Shown in pieces: positions 17,199-26,277 of a stretch of DNA of 64,000 nt (position 1 is its first letter; each line of letters begins with the position of its first letter). The stretch comes from Halopseudomonas bauzanensis (GTDB lineage Bacteria; Pseudomonadota; Gammaproteobacteria; Pseudomonadales; Pseudomonadaceae). The stretch is taken from contig NZ_FOUA01000001.1 of NCBI RefSeq assembly GCF_900114735.1, positions 124,001 through 188,000 of the forward strand, given 5' to 3'. Under the pieces are notes generated by a model. It did not search any database and was not told where the DNA came from. It saw only the letters and a list, made by a program, of their open reading frames with translations. The position numbers and the translations under genes are program-made.

Positions 17199-18958
17199 CA
17201 GTTGTCGTTCTTGCGCCCGACCTGCTCGAAGTGCCCGGCGAAGTCCTCATCCAGTTCGCCCACCTCGGGAAAGTCGGTCAGGTTACTTTCGAAGCCAGGT
17301 TCTGCCACCTCCGAACGTGACATTCTTGCCCCCAGCCCGTCGATCAGTTCCCAATCGGCGTTCAGATCGAAGTCCATCTCCAGATCAGCCTGCCCCGAGC
17401 TCAGAGCGTCGTCGTGCATGGGCGCCACCTGCTCCGTACGCGGGGCAGTGTCGATCTGCGGAAATTGCGCCTTGAGCTGCTCGATCCGAGAGACGTCACC
17501 ACCAAGCTCGCAGACTGCCTGCGCCTGTTCGGCAAAGGCCGGGGAATCGCCCAGTGCCGCCAACACACCCAATTGCTTCAACCGCAGGTCGACCCGCAAA
17601 GGCTCGGCCTTGATGGCCTTGTCCAGCATGGTGCGCGCTTCGACCAGACGGCCATAGGTGAGGTACAGTTCCACTCCTTCCAGCGGGTCGGCAGCGCGGT
17701 TGCCCGGCATGGTAACCGGCTGCGGGACCGGTCGGGGCGCGATGGGCGCGGCGAGTTCGGGCTCGGGCTCGGCCTCGGGTTTTGATTCACGGCGGCGATA
17801 ACCTATTACCAGGGCAATAATGGCGGCCACCAGCGCTAATGGCATCCACCACCAGCCCTTGAGCGCAGAGCGCTGTTCAGGGTTGGTCACCGGCTCTGCC
17901 GCTTCGCCCGGATCCGCCAGTGGCCGCGCCACGGCGCCCGGCTCCATTGCCGTCTGCGCCGCTGGCAGCATACTCCCGGATGCTTCCTCCCCTGCCACCG
18001 GCAGAGCGGACAAAGCCGCAGCGCGGGCATTACGCGCTGCTTCCAGCTCCGCCTGCAGACTGGTGATCTGGCGATCCCGCTCCTCCAGCTCAGCAAGCAA
18101 TGCATTGAAGCGTGACTCGAGGGCCGCGAGCCGGCTCTGCATCTGCTCACTCTCGGCGAGGGCGGCCCCTACCGCCGCCTCCAGTTGCGGCTCCTCGATT
18201 CGCAGCTGCGGCGGTTCCACCGAAACGTCGCCCGTCACACCCATCTGCGCGGCGGTCGGCAGGATCAGCTCCCGGCCGACCCGCAACCGGTCCATATCGC
18301 CATTGACGAACGCCTCGGGATTGAGCGCGCGGATAGCACGCATCTGCCGAGCTACGGCGACCGATTCGTCAGCACGGGTGGCCTGGGCAATGGCCCACAG
18401 GCTGTCTCCTACTACCGTCTCGTAGCGCCCGGCATCGGCCTGCGGCTGCAGGTCGGGCAGAGCCGGCGTTACCGGTGGCGCCACAACTGTACTGGCTACC
18501 ACAGCCGGCTCGGCAACAGACTCGGTATCGGCACTGGATGCCAATACCGGAGCCGGCCGATACAACGGCGGATCGAGCAACAGGGTGTATTCACGCAGCA
18601 ACACCCCACTGGGACGATGCAGTTGCACGAGAAAGTTGAGATAGGGCTCGTTGACCGGGCGACTGGACTCTACCCGCACCGCCAGTTGCGAGTTCACCCG
18701 CACCGGGGTGAAGCGCAGATCGTTGAGAAAGTATGGCCGCTCGATACCAACCCGTGAGAAGGTCTCGGCATCAGCCAGGGACACAACGATGTCATTGGGG
18801 GCCAGACCCTCAGCACCATGCAACTCGATAACGGCATTGAGCGGTTGGCTCAGCGCCGAAGTCAACCGCACCTCACCCAGCCCGAGTGCATGGCTGCTGC
18901 CGGCATACAGAGCGGCCAGCGAAGCCATTCCAACGATCAATCGATGATGGGCATCCAT
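17198..18958 (-). CDS. Short FimV-like LysM protein
   Basis: A 586-residue envelope protein paralogous to FimV in this window. It has a signal peptide (residues 1-24, ending SSHALG), the FimV N-terminal domain (LGLGEVRLTSALSQPLNAVI...NEPYLNFLVQL...LREYTLLLDPP), a LysM-like peptidoglycan-binding segment near 180-235 (VVGDSLWAIAQ...GRELILP), a coiled coil near 262-312, a membrane segment near 370-387 (WWWMPLALVAAIIALVIGYR) and a short acidic cytoplasmic tail with one TPR-like unit. It lacks the C-terminal motif seen in full FimV (TKLDLARAYIDMGD). By analogy it may help polar or pilus organisation; that is inferred. It converges on lon. Confidence 0.85.
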   Translation of the reverse strand: MDAHHRLIVGMASLAALYAGSSHALGLGEVRLTSALSQPLNAVIELHGAEGLAPNDIVVSLADAETFSRVGIERPYFLNDLRFTPVRVNSQLAVRVESSRPVNEPYLNFLVQLHRPSGVLLREYTLLLDPPLYRPAPVLASSADTESVAEPAVVASTVVAPPVTPALPDLQPQADAGRYETVVGDSLWAIAQATRADESVAVARQMRAIRALNPEAFVNGDMDRLRVGRELILPTAAQMGVTGDVSVEPPQLRIEEPQLEAAVGAALAESEQMQSRLAALESRFNALLAELEERDRQITSLQAELEAARNARAAALSALPVAGEEASGSMLPAAQTAMEPGAVARPLADPGEAAEPVTNPEQRSALKGWWWMPLALVAAIIALVIGYRRRESKPEAEPEPELAAPIAPRPVPQPVTMPGNRAADPLEGVELYLTYGRLVEARTMLDKAIKAEPLRVDLRLKQLGVLAALGDSPAFAEQAQAVCELGGDVSRIEQLKAQFPQIDTAPRTEQVAPMHDDALSSGQADLEMDFDLNADWELIDGLGARMSRSEVAEPGFESNLTDFPEVGELDEDFAGHFEQVGRKNDN

Positions 18959-19210
18959 TTCAACCTTCCTTAGCTCTGCTTTATCCTGGCCACCCGTTCG
19001 GGCGTGGCGACGCCGTGAAAGATATTATTATGCCATCAGAGCAACATCGTGCGAACCGATAACAGCCTCATCTCGTCAAATAAATTGCCATTTCTGCCGA
19101 GCGCCTCGCATTTCGCCAATTGTTTGACGACCGAGATCCGGCGCACCTGTCGGTAACACCGGCCAAGTTGAGGTAAACTTGCCTTTTGCCGACCCCAGCC
19201 GGACCCTTTC

Positions 19211-19951
19211 ATGAGCGATGTAGACAAGCTGTTCGCTGCTCCCCTGCCCCAGGTGAGCGATTTCGTGTTCGATCACAATGTGGCACGGGTTTTCCCCGAC
19301 ATGATCAAGCGCTCCATCCCCGGATATCCCACCATCGTGGAGAATATCGGGGTGATCGCTGCCCAGTATGCCCAGCCCGGCACCCTGATCTACGATCTGG
19401 GCTGCTCCCTCGGCGCAGCGACCCAATCCATGCGCCGCCATCTGGGCGGCGCCGATTGCCGCATTCTGGCGGTGGACAATGCCGAAGCCATGGTGGTGCG
19501 CTGCCGCGAATACCTCGCCGCCCAGGATTCGATGATGGAAGAGCTGGTGCCGGCAACCGTGATACAGGGCGACATCCTGCAGCTGGAGCTGGAGCCCTGC
19601 TCGGTGGTAGTGCTGAACTTCACCCTGCAGTTCATTGCCCCGGAACAGCGCCTGGCGGTGCTCACCCGTATTCGCCAGGCGCTGCTGCCCGATGGCATTC
19701 TGGTTCTCTCGGAGAAATTCCGCTTCGCCGACCCCGTCACCCAGCAACATCTGGAACAGGTGCATTACGCCTTCAAGCGGGCCAATGGCTACAGCGAGCT
19801 GGAAATCGCCCAGAAACGCAGCGCCATCGAGAATGTCATGCTGCTGGATACCCAGGAAGCGCATTTCGAGCGCCTGCAAGCGGCTGGGTTCAGCCATGCC
19901 TGCACCTGGTTTCAATGTCTCAATTTCGGTTCGATAATGGCCCACGCGTGA
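19211..19951 (+). CDS. cmoA: Carboxy-S-adenosyl-L-methionine synthase
   Basis: Makes carboxy-SAM from SAM and prephenate for formation of uridine-5-oxyacetic acid at the wobble position of tRNAs. It has 246 residues, with an N-terminus [20 protein letters not shown] and the SAM-binding motif [13 protein letters not shown] near 62-74, both diagnostic of Cmo[14 protein letters not shown] and KFRFADP further support it. Its stop codon overlaps the cmoB start, so the pair is a translationally coupled operon. Confidence 0.97.
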   Translation: MSDVDKLFAAPLPQVSDFVFDHNVARVFPDMIKRSIPGYPTIVENIGVIAAQYAQPGTLIYDLGCSLGAATQSMRRHLGGADCRILAVDNAEAMVVRCREYLAAQDSMMEELVPATVIQGDILQLELEPCSVVVLNFTLQFIAPEQRLAVLTRIRQALLPDGILVLSEKFRFADPVTQQHLEQVHYAFKRANGYSELEIAQKRSAIENVMLLDTQEAHFERLQAAGFSHACTWFQCLNFGSIMAHA

Positions 19952-20922
19952 TTGATTATTCCCCGCTGTATCGTGATTTGAGCGGCACCTCGCTGCAGAA
20001 CTGGCTGGCCGACCTGCCAACCGCCCTGGAACGCCGACTGACCGAGGCTCACCGGCACGGTGACCTGCCCCGGTGGCAGGCCTGCCTGACGCAGCTGCCG
20101 GACCTGCTGCCCGCCACGGTGGAACTGCAGCAGGGCATACAGATCGGCGCCGCCGATGAACTGTCTGCCGAACAGCAGCAAGCCCTGCGCGAGACGCTGC
20201 AGGGCTTGCATCCCTGGCGCAAGGGCCCGTTCGAGTTGTTCGGTGTACAAATTGATACCGAATGGCGCTCCGACTGGAAATGGGATCGCGTGGCGCCGCA
20301 TCTCACCCTCCAGGGCAAGCGGGTGCTGGATGTGGGCTGTGGCAATGGTTACCACATGTGGCGCATGTGGCAGGACGGCGCCCGCATGGTCATCGGTGTC
20401 GACCCCAACCTGCTGTTCCTGACCCAGTTCGAGGCCATCCGCCGCTACCTGCCTGACGCCCCGGTCTGGCAACTGCCGTTCACCCTGGAGGAGCTGCCGG
20501 AACCCACCGGCGGATTCGATACGGTGTTTTCCATGGGCGTGCTCTATCACCGCCGCTCACCGCTGGACCATTTGCTGCAATTGAAGGCCTGCCTGCGTCC
20601 CGGTGGCGAGTTGGTATTGGAGACCCTGGTCATTGAAGGTGATGAACAGCAATGCCTGATGCCTGAAGATCGCTATGCCCAGATGCGCAACGTCTGGTTC
20701 CTTCCTTCGGTAGGCATGCTGGAGCGCTTTCTGCGCCGCTGCGGTTATACCGACGTGCGCTGCGTCGACCTCAACCGCACCAGTGTCGAGGAGCAGCGCA
20801 GTACCGAGTGGATGCGCTTTCAATCGCTGCCGGATTTCCTCGACCCGACCAATGCCGAACTCACCTGCGAAGGTTATCCCGCACCGCTACGCGCCACCCT
20901 GCTGGCGAAACGGCCTGAGTGA
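19948..20922 (+). CDS. cmoB: tRNA U34 carboxymethyltransferase
   Basis: Transfers the carboxymethyl group from carboxy-SAM to 5-hydroxyuridine-34 of tRNA, completing cmo5U. From the GTG at 19948 the protein has 324 residues, like the E. coli enzyme (323), and begins with the matching VIDYSPLY. Diagnostic motifs include [25 protein letters not shown], the SAM site [14 protein letters not shown] near 128-141 and [13 protein letters not shown] near 203-215. The GTG lies inside the cmoA terminator context GTGA, giving 4-base coupling. An in-frame ATG at 19915 would add 11 residues and cannot be excluded. Confidence 0.96.
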   Translation: MIDYSPLYRDLSGTSLQNWLADLPTALERRLTEAHRHGDLPRWQACLTQLPDLLPATVELQQGIQIGAADELSAEQQQALRETLQGLHPWRKGPFELFGVQIDTEWRSDWKWDRVAPHLTLQGKRVLDVGCGNGYHMWRMWQDGARMVIGVDPNLLFLTQFEAIRRYLPDAPVWQLPFTLEELPEPTGGFDTVFSMGVLYHRRSPLDHLLQLKACLRPGGELVLETLVIEGDEQQCLMPEDRYAQMRNVWFLPSVGMLERFLRRCGYTDVRCVDLNRTSVEEQRSTEWMRFQSLPDFLDPTNAELTCEGYPAPLRATLLAKRPE

Positions 20923-20941
20923 CTGGCAAACGGCCTCGGCC

Positions 20942-20964
20942 ATTCGCGGGCAAGCTAGCTCCCA
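20942..20964. repeat. Single degenerate REP sequence
   Basis: ATTCGCGGGCAAGCTAGCTC resembles the inverted Pseudomonas REP core (TTCGCGGGCAAGCCCGCTCC) with a few changes. It lies 20 bp after the cmoB stop, in the gap before a convergent gene. I see no convincing inverted partner nearby. Confidence 0.55.
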
Positions 20965-21098
20965 GCGCCGGATACCTGGGACGGTCGAGCACCAGCTCGA
21001 CCAACAGCGCTAGCTGAGCCACCGCTGGCCGGGATGGAAGCCGGTCGGGCCGCGGTCGGCCTTCCATAGTGCAGCCGGGTGGAAGGCCGAATAACCGT

Positions 21099-21785
21099 CT
21101 ATGCACTGCCGCGACGCAGCCCGCTGATCCAGCCCAGAGCAAACCAGCCAGGTGGCATATCCGGCCAGTCGTTATCACCCAGCCCCGCCAGATCATGCCC
21201 GGCTATGCCGGCCCGGGCGTACAGCCGCTCCAGCCACCACTGCAGGCAGGCTCCATCACCCATGACATGCCGGTTGGCCATCTCGGTGCGCAGGCGCATG
21301 GGCAGCGATTCGAACAGCAGGCTGTCGAAGGCCGGGAATATCCTGCACTCGTTCTCCAGGTAGGCAGAGCGCGCCGCCGGCGTCAGTTCGAGCAACCGGG
21401 CCAGGGTTTCCAGTTGCGCAGCATATTCACGGTGGCTGTGCAGCGGGTCGAGCCGCTGCCGCCAATCCAGTTCCAGACGCTCCACCGCCTCCACCAGGGC
21501 CAGCGCACCGGCTGCCGGAGCATCCAGCAGGCTGGCGAGCAACTGGCGCTGCACCAGGGGCAGCGGCCGCAGCAACAAGGTCAGCTCGGCGCTGCTGGAG
21601 CCGGGTTGCGGCTGCCAATGACCCAGCTGACCATCCGGCAGGCTGCTCGCCCGCACACAGCGTGCCGGCCAACTGGCGGGCAGCAGTTGTTTCCGCAGCT
21701 CTGACCAGCGTTCGCCCAATGTCTCACGCTGGCGATCGATCCAGCGCTTCGCCAGCCAGCGCCGGCGCGATTTAAAGCTTGTCAT
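21099..21785 (-). CDS. Unrecognised protein, third gene of the ycjX-ycjF operon
   Basis: A 228-residue protein with no family I recognise. It starts MTSFKSRRRWLAKRWIDRQR, very basic, then becomes Leu/Ala-rich and mostly helical. It has a Trp-rich C-terminus (CLQWWLERLYARAG ... NDWPDMPPGWFALGWISGL). I see no signal peptide, long membrane segment or nucleotide-binding motif. The ATG at 21785 is preceded by AAGG and overlaps the end of ycjF by 14 bases, implying translational coupling with ycjX and ycjF. The composition matches its neighbours, so recent transfer is unlikely. Function can only be guessed from linkage. Confidence 0.75.
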   Translation of the reverse strand: MTSFKSRRRWLAKRWIDRQRETLGERWSELRKQLLPASWPARCVRASSLPDGQLGHWQPQPGSSSAELTLLLRPLPLVQRQLLASLLDAPAAGALALVEAVERLELDWRQRLDPLHSHREYAAQLETLARLLELTPAARSAYLENECRIFPAFDSLLFESLPMRLRTEMANRHVMGDGACLQWWLERLYARAGIAGHDLAGLGDNDWPDMPPGWFALGWISGLRRGSA

Positions 21786-22800
21786 CCGTTACCTTTCCCA
21801 GACGTTCCCTGATGCCCTGGATAATGCCACGGTTATCTTCGGCCAGCCCAGTGCGGTTGGGCAGCGGCACAGCGCGGCACAGGTCAAGGGTGAAATGTCC
21901 GAGTCGCGCGCTATACAGCCCGACGCCGATACCCTGCCCCACCCGGGCGGCGAGCTTTTCCAACAGCCCTGACAGCAGGCTGTCACTGAGCGCGCCGATG
22001 GCCATCTCGCTGCCGCCGGCCAGGGCGATATTACGCAGCACGTGGCGCGCCAGGCGCCAGCTGTTCAATTGGGTAATGGGCAGGCCATAACAGATGGCGA
22101 TGCGCTGCATCATCCGGACATTGCGCCACACCACCAGCAGCAGATCGACCGTGACCCAGGGGCTGGTCGCCACCAGCAGGCCAGTGCCCACCGCTTCGCG
22201 GCGCAGCAGGCGCCGTGCCTGCTCGTCCAGTGGCTGGTAGAACAGCAGGCTCAGCCGCCGACTGACCTCCTCGGCACTGTGCGAGGTATCCAGGTCCGCA
22301 CATGCCAGCGCCAGACGCGATTGCAGTGGCGTGTCCCGGTACAGTGCCTGCAGGCGCTCCAGCCAGTCCACCGCCAGCCGCTCGCGCGGGTCCGCCAGGG
22401 CTGCCTGCATTTCCAGACGCAACTGCTCCAGGTCTGTCAGCCGCGCACGTTGCCGGCGCACATCCCGTAGCGCCTTGAGACCGGTACCGGCCAACCCTGC
22501 TCCCACCAACCCGACCACAGCACCAGCCAGCGGCTGCCAGTGCCAGGCCGCCAGAGTCCACTGGCTCCATTCCAGTGCGACGCCACCCACCACAACGGCC
22601 CCGATCAACTTGGCCAGGCGCGCCGGCCAGCGACTGGGGGCCGGCGCGTTGAGCATCCCCGGCGCGGGCAGCTCGGCGGCCAAGCTCTGCTCGCGAGCCG
22701 TCGCGGTCACCTCGCCGAGCACCCGGGTGCGGGTCAGCTCCTCGGTGGTTTTTGGCTGTTCCAGGGTTTCCAGAATCCGGGTCTTGGGTTGATCGGTCAT
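21772..22800 (-). CDS. ycjF: YcjF/TIGR01620-type inner-membrane protein (DUF697)
   Basis: A 342-residue membrane protein of the YcjF family. A charged N-terminal region of about 60 residues precedes two hydrophobic segments near 63-82 (KLIGAVVVGGVALEWSQWTL) and 93-112 (LAGAVVGLVGAGLAGTGLKA), then a helical domain with RRLSLLFYQPLDEQARRLLR and a DUF697-like C-terminal part with WRNVRMMQRIAICYGLPI. The start ATG overlaps the ycjX stop as ATGA. The pair is widespread in gammaproteobacteria and induced by envelope or heat stress in enterics, but its role is not established. Confidence 0.9.
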   Translation of the reverse strand: MTDQPKTRILETLEQPKTTEELTRTRVLGEVTATAREQSLAAELPAPGMLNAPAPSRWPARLAKLIGAVVVGGVALEWSQWTLAAWHWQPLAGAVVGLVGAGLAGTGLKALRDVRRQRARLTDLEQLRLEMQAALADPRERLAVDWLERLQALYRDTPLQSRLALACADLDTSHSAEEVSRRLSLLFYQPLDEQARRLLRREAVGTGLLVATSPWVTVDLLLVVWRNVRMMQRIAICYGLPITQLNSWRLARHVLRNIALAGGSEMAIGALSDSLLSGLLEKLAARVGQGIGVGLYSARLGHFTLDLCRAVPLPNRTGLAEDNRGIIQGIRERLGKVTDDKL

Positions 22801-24155
22801 AGCGCGTGGCCCTCCACTATCCAGCCGATGAGTTCATCCATTCGGTAATGGGGGAAGGGTTCATTGCGGTGCAACCCGGCCGGGGGACGCAGGTCGAGCA
22901 GCTCCGGGCCACTGATGTGCAGATCCAACGGCAGATGCTCAGGAATGCCCCCAGGCTGGTAACGGACCCAGCCGGCCTGCCCTTGCAACCCGGCGACCAG
23001 AGCGTCCCCCTCCTGGCGTGTAGCCCGTACCGCCGACAGCGGAAAGCCCCGCACTCGTACGCCGCCGTGACGCACATCCGCCAGGCTGTCGGTAAGCAGA
23101 TCTTCCAGGCATTGCTGCACGGCCCGCTGCTGCTCCGGTGCGACTTGATCAACCTTGGTGGCGCATACGGCCAGTTGGCTGATACGCGGTCGGAACAGCC
23201 GTCCCAGCAGGCTATCGCGACCATAACGGAAGCTCTGCAGTACCGATTCCAGCGCAGCTTTCAGGTCGGCCAGGGCAGCCTGCCCGGCGTCCATGGGGCC
23301 AAGCATGTCGACCAACAGGATCTGCCGGTCCAGTCGGCTGAAATGCTCGTCATAAAACCCCTTCACCACATAGTCGCGGTAATAGCGGAAACGCGCCTCG
23401 CAAACGGACCACCAGCTTCCCGCTGGCCCCCGGGTATGGCGGTTGCCGCTGAGCAGCGGCACAAACAGCAGCATCTCGGCGGCAATACCGCTACCGGGCA
23501 GCAAGAACCGCCCCGGCTGGTTACGTGACAGACCCGCTTCGCTGCGGCTGCGCTGCAGAAAGTCGGTCCAGGCTGCGGCCAGCTCCGCCAGGCGTTGATC
23601 GTCCTGCGGCGCCAGCGGATCGATTGCCTCCAAGGCTTCGCGCAACGGTCCGGCGAGACTGCGCCGGGGCTCGGCGTCCAGCCATTCGCGCATCTGCTCG
23701 CACCATTGGCCGTAATCCATGCCCAGCAATGGCAGGTCGAGCAACCACTCACCGGGGTAGTCAAGAATCTCGATCCGCAACGAGCGGCTGCGCTGTACTC
23801 GCTGCAGCAGTCCGGTCTGGCGAAAACGCAGATCGATCACTACCCGCGACAGATCCCGGGTGGACTCAGGCCAGCGCGCCGGCTCACCGGCCAGGGCCTC
23901 CAACGCCTGCAAATAGGCAAAGGGTTGCTCCACCCCCTCCCGCTGCCAGCGCACCGCCTCCAGCCGATCAAAGGGTGCGCGCCTGGCCAGCAGGCCGCGC
24001 TGGTGGTTTTCCAGCTGGTTGATCAGGCTGGTGATGAAGGTAGTTTTGCCGGCCCGGCTGAGGCCGGTCACCCCTACTTTCACATGCGGATTGCCCAGGC
24101 TGGTCGCCTGCTGTCGAACCTGCTCCAGCCACTGCGGTGGTTTTATTGCTGCCAT
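22797..24155 (-). CDS. ycjX: YcjX-family GTP-binding protein (DUF463)
   Basis: A 452-residue P-loop GTPase-like protein. The Walker A loop is GLSRAGKT at 31-38, within VGVTGLSRAGKTTFITSLIN. Further family motifs are RIEILDYPGEWLLDLPLL (about 150-167, the switch II-like DYPGEW) and LVDMLGPMDAGQ near 277. In known YcjX structures the protein binds GTP/GDP. It is the first gene of an operon with ycjF and an unrecognised third gene. The ATG at 24155 follows GGGAG with a 7-base spacer. Function is unknown beyond a stress association. Confidence 0.93.
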   Translation of the reverse strand: MAAIKPPQWLEQVRQQATSLGNPHVKVGVTGLSRAGKTTFITSLINQLENHQRGLLARRAPFDRLEAVRWQREGVEQPFAYLQALEALAGEPARWPESTRDLSRVVIDLRFRQTGLLQRVQRSRSLRIEILDYPGEWLLDLPLLGMDYGQWCEQMREWLDAEPRRSLAGPLREALEAIDPLAPQDDQRLAELAAAWTDFLQRSRSEAGLSRNQPGRFLLPGSGIAAEMLLFVPLLSGNRHTRGPAGSWWSVCEARFRYYRDYVVKGFYDEHFSRLDRQILLVDMLGPMDAGQAALADLKAALESVLQSFRYGRDSLLGRLFRPRISQLAVCATKVDQVAPEQQRAVQQCLEDLLTDSLADVRHGGVRVRGFPLSAVRATRQEGDALVAGLQGQAGWVRYQPGGIPEHLPLDLHISGPELLDLRPPAGLHRNEPFPHYRMDELIGWIVEGHAL

Positions 24156-24222
24156 GCAGGCACTCCCGAACTAATCTATGGTCTATGGGCAGTATCGCAT
24201 AACAAGGACAGGGAAAAATTCA

Positions 24223-24624
24223 ATGGCATATGCAGACACACACAGCAAAGCAGTAGGTTATCTGCTGTGGATATTCGGTTTCATGGGCGCCCACCGTTTC
24301 TACTACGGCAAGCCGTGGACCGGTACCCTCTACTTCTTCACCCTCGGCTTGTTCTTCATCGGCTGGATCGTTGACCTGTTCCTGATTCCAGGCATGGATC
24401 GGCAGGCCGATCAGCGGTTTCGCAGCGGCCGGATCAATTTCAACCTGACCTGGATCCTGCTGACCTTCCTCGGGATCTTCGGCGCCCACCGCCTGTACAT
24501 GGGCAAGTGGATCACCGCCATCATCTACTTCTTCACCGGCGGCCTGTTCCTGCTGGGCGTGCTCTATGACTACTGGACGCTGAACGAGCAGATCTCGGTC
24601 AAGAACATGGAAAAGGCCTGGTAA
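24223..24624 (+). CDS. Membrane protein with two tandem TM2 domains
   Basis: A 133-residue inner-membrane protein that is an internal duplication. Two TM2 units begin GFMGAHRFYYGKPWTGTLYF (about 19-38) and GIFGAHRLYMGKWITAIIYF (about 80-99). Each has the GxxGAHRxYxGK signature followed by two hydrophobic helices and a DxF/DxW turn. I chose the ATG at 24223, preceded by AGGACAGGGA; the upstream extension is not conserved. It is divergent from ycjX and converges directly on ycgL. The function of bacterial TM2 proteins is unknown. Confidence 0.88.
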   Translation: MAYADTHSKAVGYLLWIFGFMGAHRFYYGKPWTGTLYFFTLGLFFIGWIVDLFLIPGMDRQADQRFRSGRINFNLTWILLTFLGIFGAHRLYMGKWITAIIYFFTGGLFLLGVLYDYWTLNEQISVKNMEKAW

Positions 24625-24918
24625 TCACACCGGGTCGTTGCGCGTAAGCAGCTCATCGGGAAGATGCACTATCCAGTCTTCCTGCTTGGGCGGCATCTGC
24701 AGGTGATAACCCTGGTTTTTCAGATTGTCGAGTACCTGCAGTATGTCTTCCCGCGCCAGCTTGCGCTCTTCGGTGAGCACCATGTCCATGGCGTGCTCGG
24801 GCTTGCCGAACAGTTTCAGCAATTGCTCGGGCACCTCACGGGTGCCCTTCTCGCGCGGCACATACAGATACATGCCCTGCTTGCGCGGGCTGCGGTAGAT
24901 CGAACACAGCATCTTCAT
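24625..24918 (-). CDS. YcgL domain protein, 97 aa
   Basis: A 97-residue cytoplasmic protein of the YcgL family (start [20 protein letters not shown], then [13 protein letters not shown] and [13 protein letters not shown]). YcgL-type genes lie beside rnd in pseudomonads. The start codon overlaps the rnd stop as ATGA, so it is translated as part of the rnd operon. The family has a solved fold but no assigned activity. Confidence 0.9.
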   Translation of the reverse strand: MKMLCSIYRSPRKQGMYLYVPREKGTREVPEQLLKLFGKPEHAMDMVLTEERKLAREDILQVLDNLKNQGYHLQMPPKQEDWIVHLPDELLTRNDPV

Positions 24919-26066
24919 GCGGGTTGCCCCTTGCTGGAAAATTGATTGGCCAGGGCCAGCAGTTCATCACCCATCAACTCGCGCCGCCAACCGCTCAGCT
25001 CTGCAGGCAGAGTATAGGGCCCGCAGGGATAGCCGGTGCGCACCATGGCTTCGAGCACCTTCTTGCGCAGTACGATTTCGCTGGCCATGCCCAGTCGCTC
25101 GGCATGCCGCTGCCCCACCTTGCGCAGATTCTTCAGCAGTCGGTTGGCATCAGCCGGCAAGGGTTCGGGCATCGGCGCGGGCCAGTTCTCCGGCGGTACC
25201 GCCAATCCCTGCTGGATCAACTCAATGATAGTCTGGCCATCGTGCCGTACGGTGCGCGGATGCATGTCCTCCAGGCGGGCCAGTTGCTGCAGGGAATCCG
25301 GCTGACGTTGCACCAATGGGCACAAGGTCGATTCGCGCAGCAGACGATTGCGTGCCTGATCCCGTTGCCGCGCCTCGCGTTCGCGCCAGTCGCACAACAC
25401 CTGCAAGATGGCCAGCTCCGCGGGCTTCAGCCGCCAAGCCTGCTTGATCCGCCGGTAGGCTTCAGCCGGTTCCATGATGGTTCGCGCATTGGCCACCAGC
25501 TCGGCAGTATCTTCCAGCAGCCACTCGGTCAGCCCTGCTGCCTCGATACGTGGTGCCAGTATCTGATAGACCGCCGCCAGGTAAAGGGTGTCATCCGCCG
25601 CATACTGCAACTGCCGTTCACTCAGTGGACGCTGCAACCAGTCGGAACGGGTTTCCTCCTTTGCCAGCTCAACGCCCAACAGATTGCTGACCAGCCGGGA
25701 ATAGCCCATGGAAAAGTCCATGCCCAGAAAGGCCGCAGCCAGTTGCGTATCGAACAGCGGCGCCGGCAACGCGCCGCACAGGTGCTGAAAGACTTCCAGG
25801 TCTTCGCTGCAAGCGTGCAGCACCTTGACGACGTCAGGACTCTCCAGCAACGCAACCAGTGGCGACCAGTCAGTGATCGTCAACGGGTCGATCATGTAGG
25901 TCCGCGCACCATCGCCGATCTGAATCAATCCGGCGATGGGGTAAAAGGTTTCAGTACGGACAAACTCGGTGTCCACGGCCACGAAGGGTAATTGCAGCCA
26001 TTGTTTGCACCAGTGAGCCAGCACGGCGTCCTGGTGGATCATGAGAGGGCGGGCCTCAGTTGTCAT
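24915..26066 (-). CDS. rnd: Ribonuclease D
   Basis: 3'-5' exoribonuclease that trims tRNA precursors and other small structured RNAs. It has 383 residues. The DEDD exonuclease motifs are present: D32 and E34 in FVAVDTEFV, the second acidic residue in [10 protein letters not shown] (near 105-114), and YAADDTLYL near 165-173. An HRDC domain follows ([23 protein letters not shown], about 213-290). I chose the ATG at 26066, preceded by AAGGAA at 8 bases. A second ATG 24 bases in is possible. It is the first gene of an operon with ycgL. Confidence 0.95.
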   Translation of the reverse strand: MTTEARPLMIHQDAVLAHWCKQWLQLPFVAVDTEFVRTETFYPIAGLIQIGDGARTYMIDPLTITDWSPLVALLESPDVVKVLHACSEDLEVFQHLCGALPAPLFDTQLAAAFLGMDFSMGYSRLVSNLLGVELAKEETRSDWLQRPLSERQLQYAADDTLYLAAVYQILAPRIEAAGLTEWLLEDTAELVANARTIMEPAEAYRRIKQAWRLKPAELAILQVLCDWREREARQRDQARNRLLRESTLCPLVQRQPDSLQQLARLEDMHPRTVRHDGQTIIELIQQGLAVPPENWPAPMPEPLPADANRLLKNLRKVGQRHAERLGMASEIVLRKKVLEAMVRTGYPCGPYTLPAELSGWRRELMGDELLALANQFSSKGQPA

Positions 26067-26186
26067 AAATTCGGTTCCTTGACCTGATCACACAGTATAA
26101 CCGACCGACTCCTCGCCGCGGTCTGCAACTTTAGCCGGATGTGTCGCTCGTCACTTGTTTTTACTGAGTATTTTTCTCCGCAAGGG

Positions 26187-26213
26187 TCAAGATTGATACG
26201 TATCAACCGATAC
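26187..26213 (+). promoter_or_regulatory. Candidate FliA (sigma-28) promoter upstream of the chemoreceptor
   Basis: TCAAG at 26187 is followed after 15 bases (measured from TCAA) by ACCGATAC at 26206, close to the flagellar sigma-28 consensus TCAAG-N-GCCGATA. The spacer holds a perfect 14-bp palindrome TTGATACGTATCAA (26193-26206) that could be an operator or coincidental. It lies about 65 bp before the receptor ATG, a suitable distance. The match is by eye. Confidence 0.6.
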
Positions 26214-26277
26214 AGAACCTAGTAGCCCTAGAATGCCTGCGCACGGCAGCGGCAATTATCAGTTCTCAGGAGTCAAA

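Noticed and set aside
19186-19947. Long N-terminal extension of cmoB overlapping cmoA
   Set aside because: CmoB homologues are about 323 residues. The extension lies in a shifted frame within cmoA and is not conserved.
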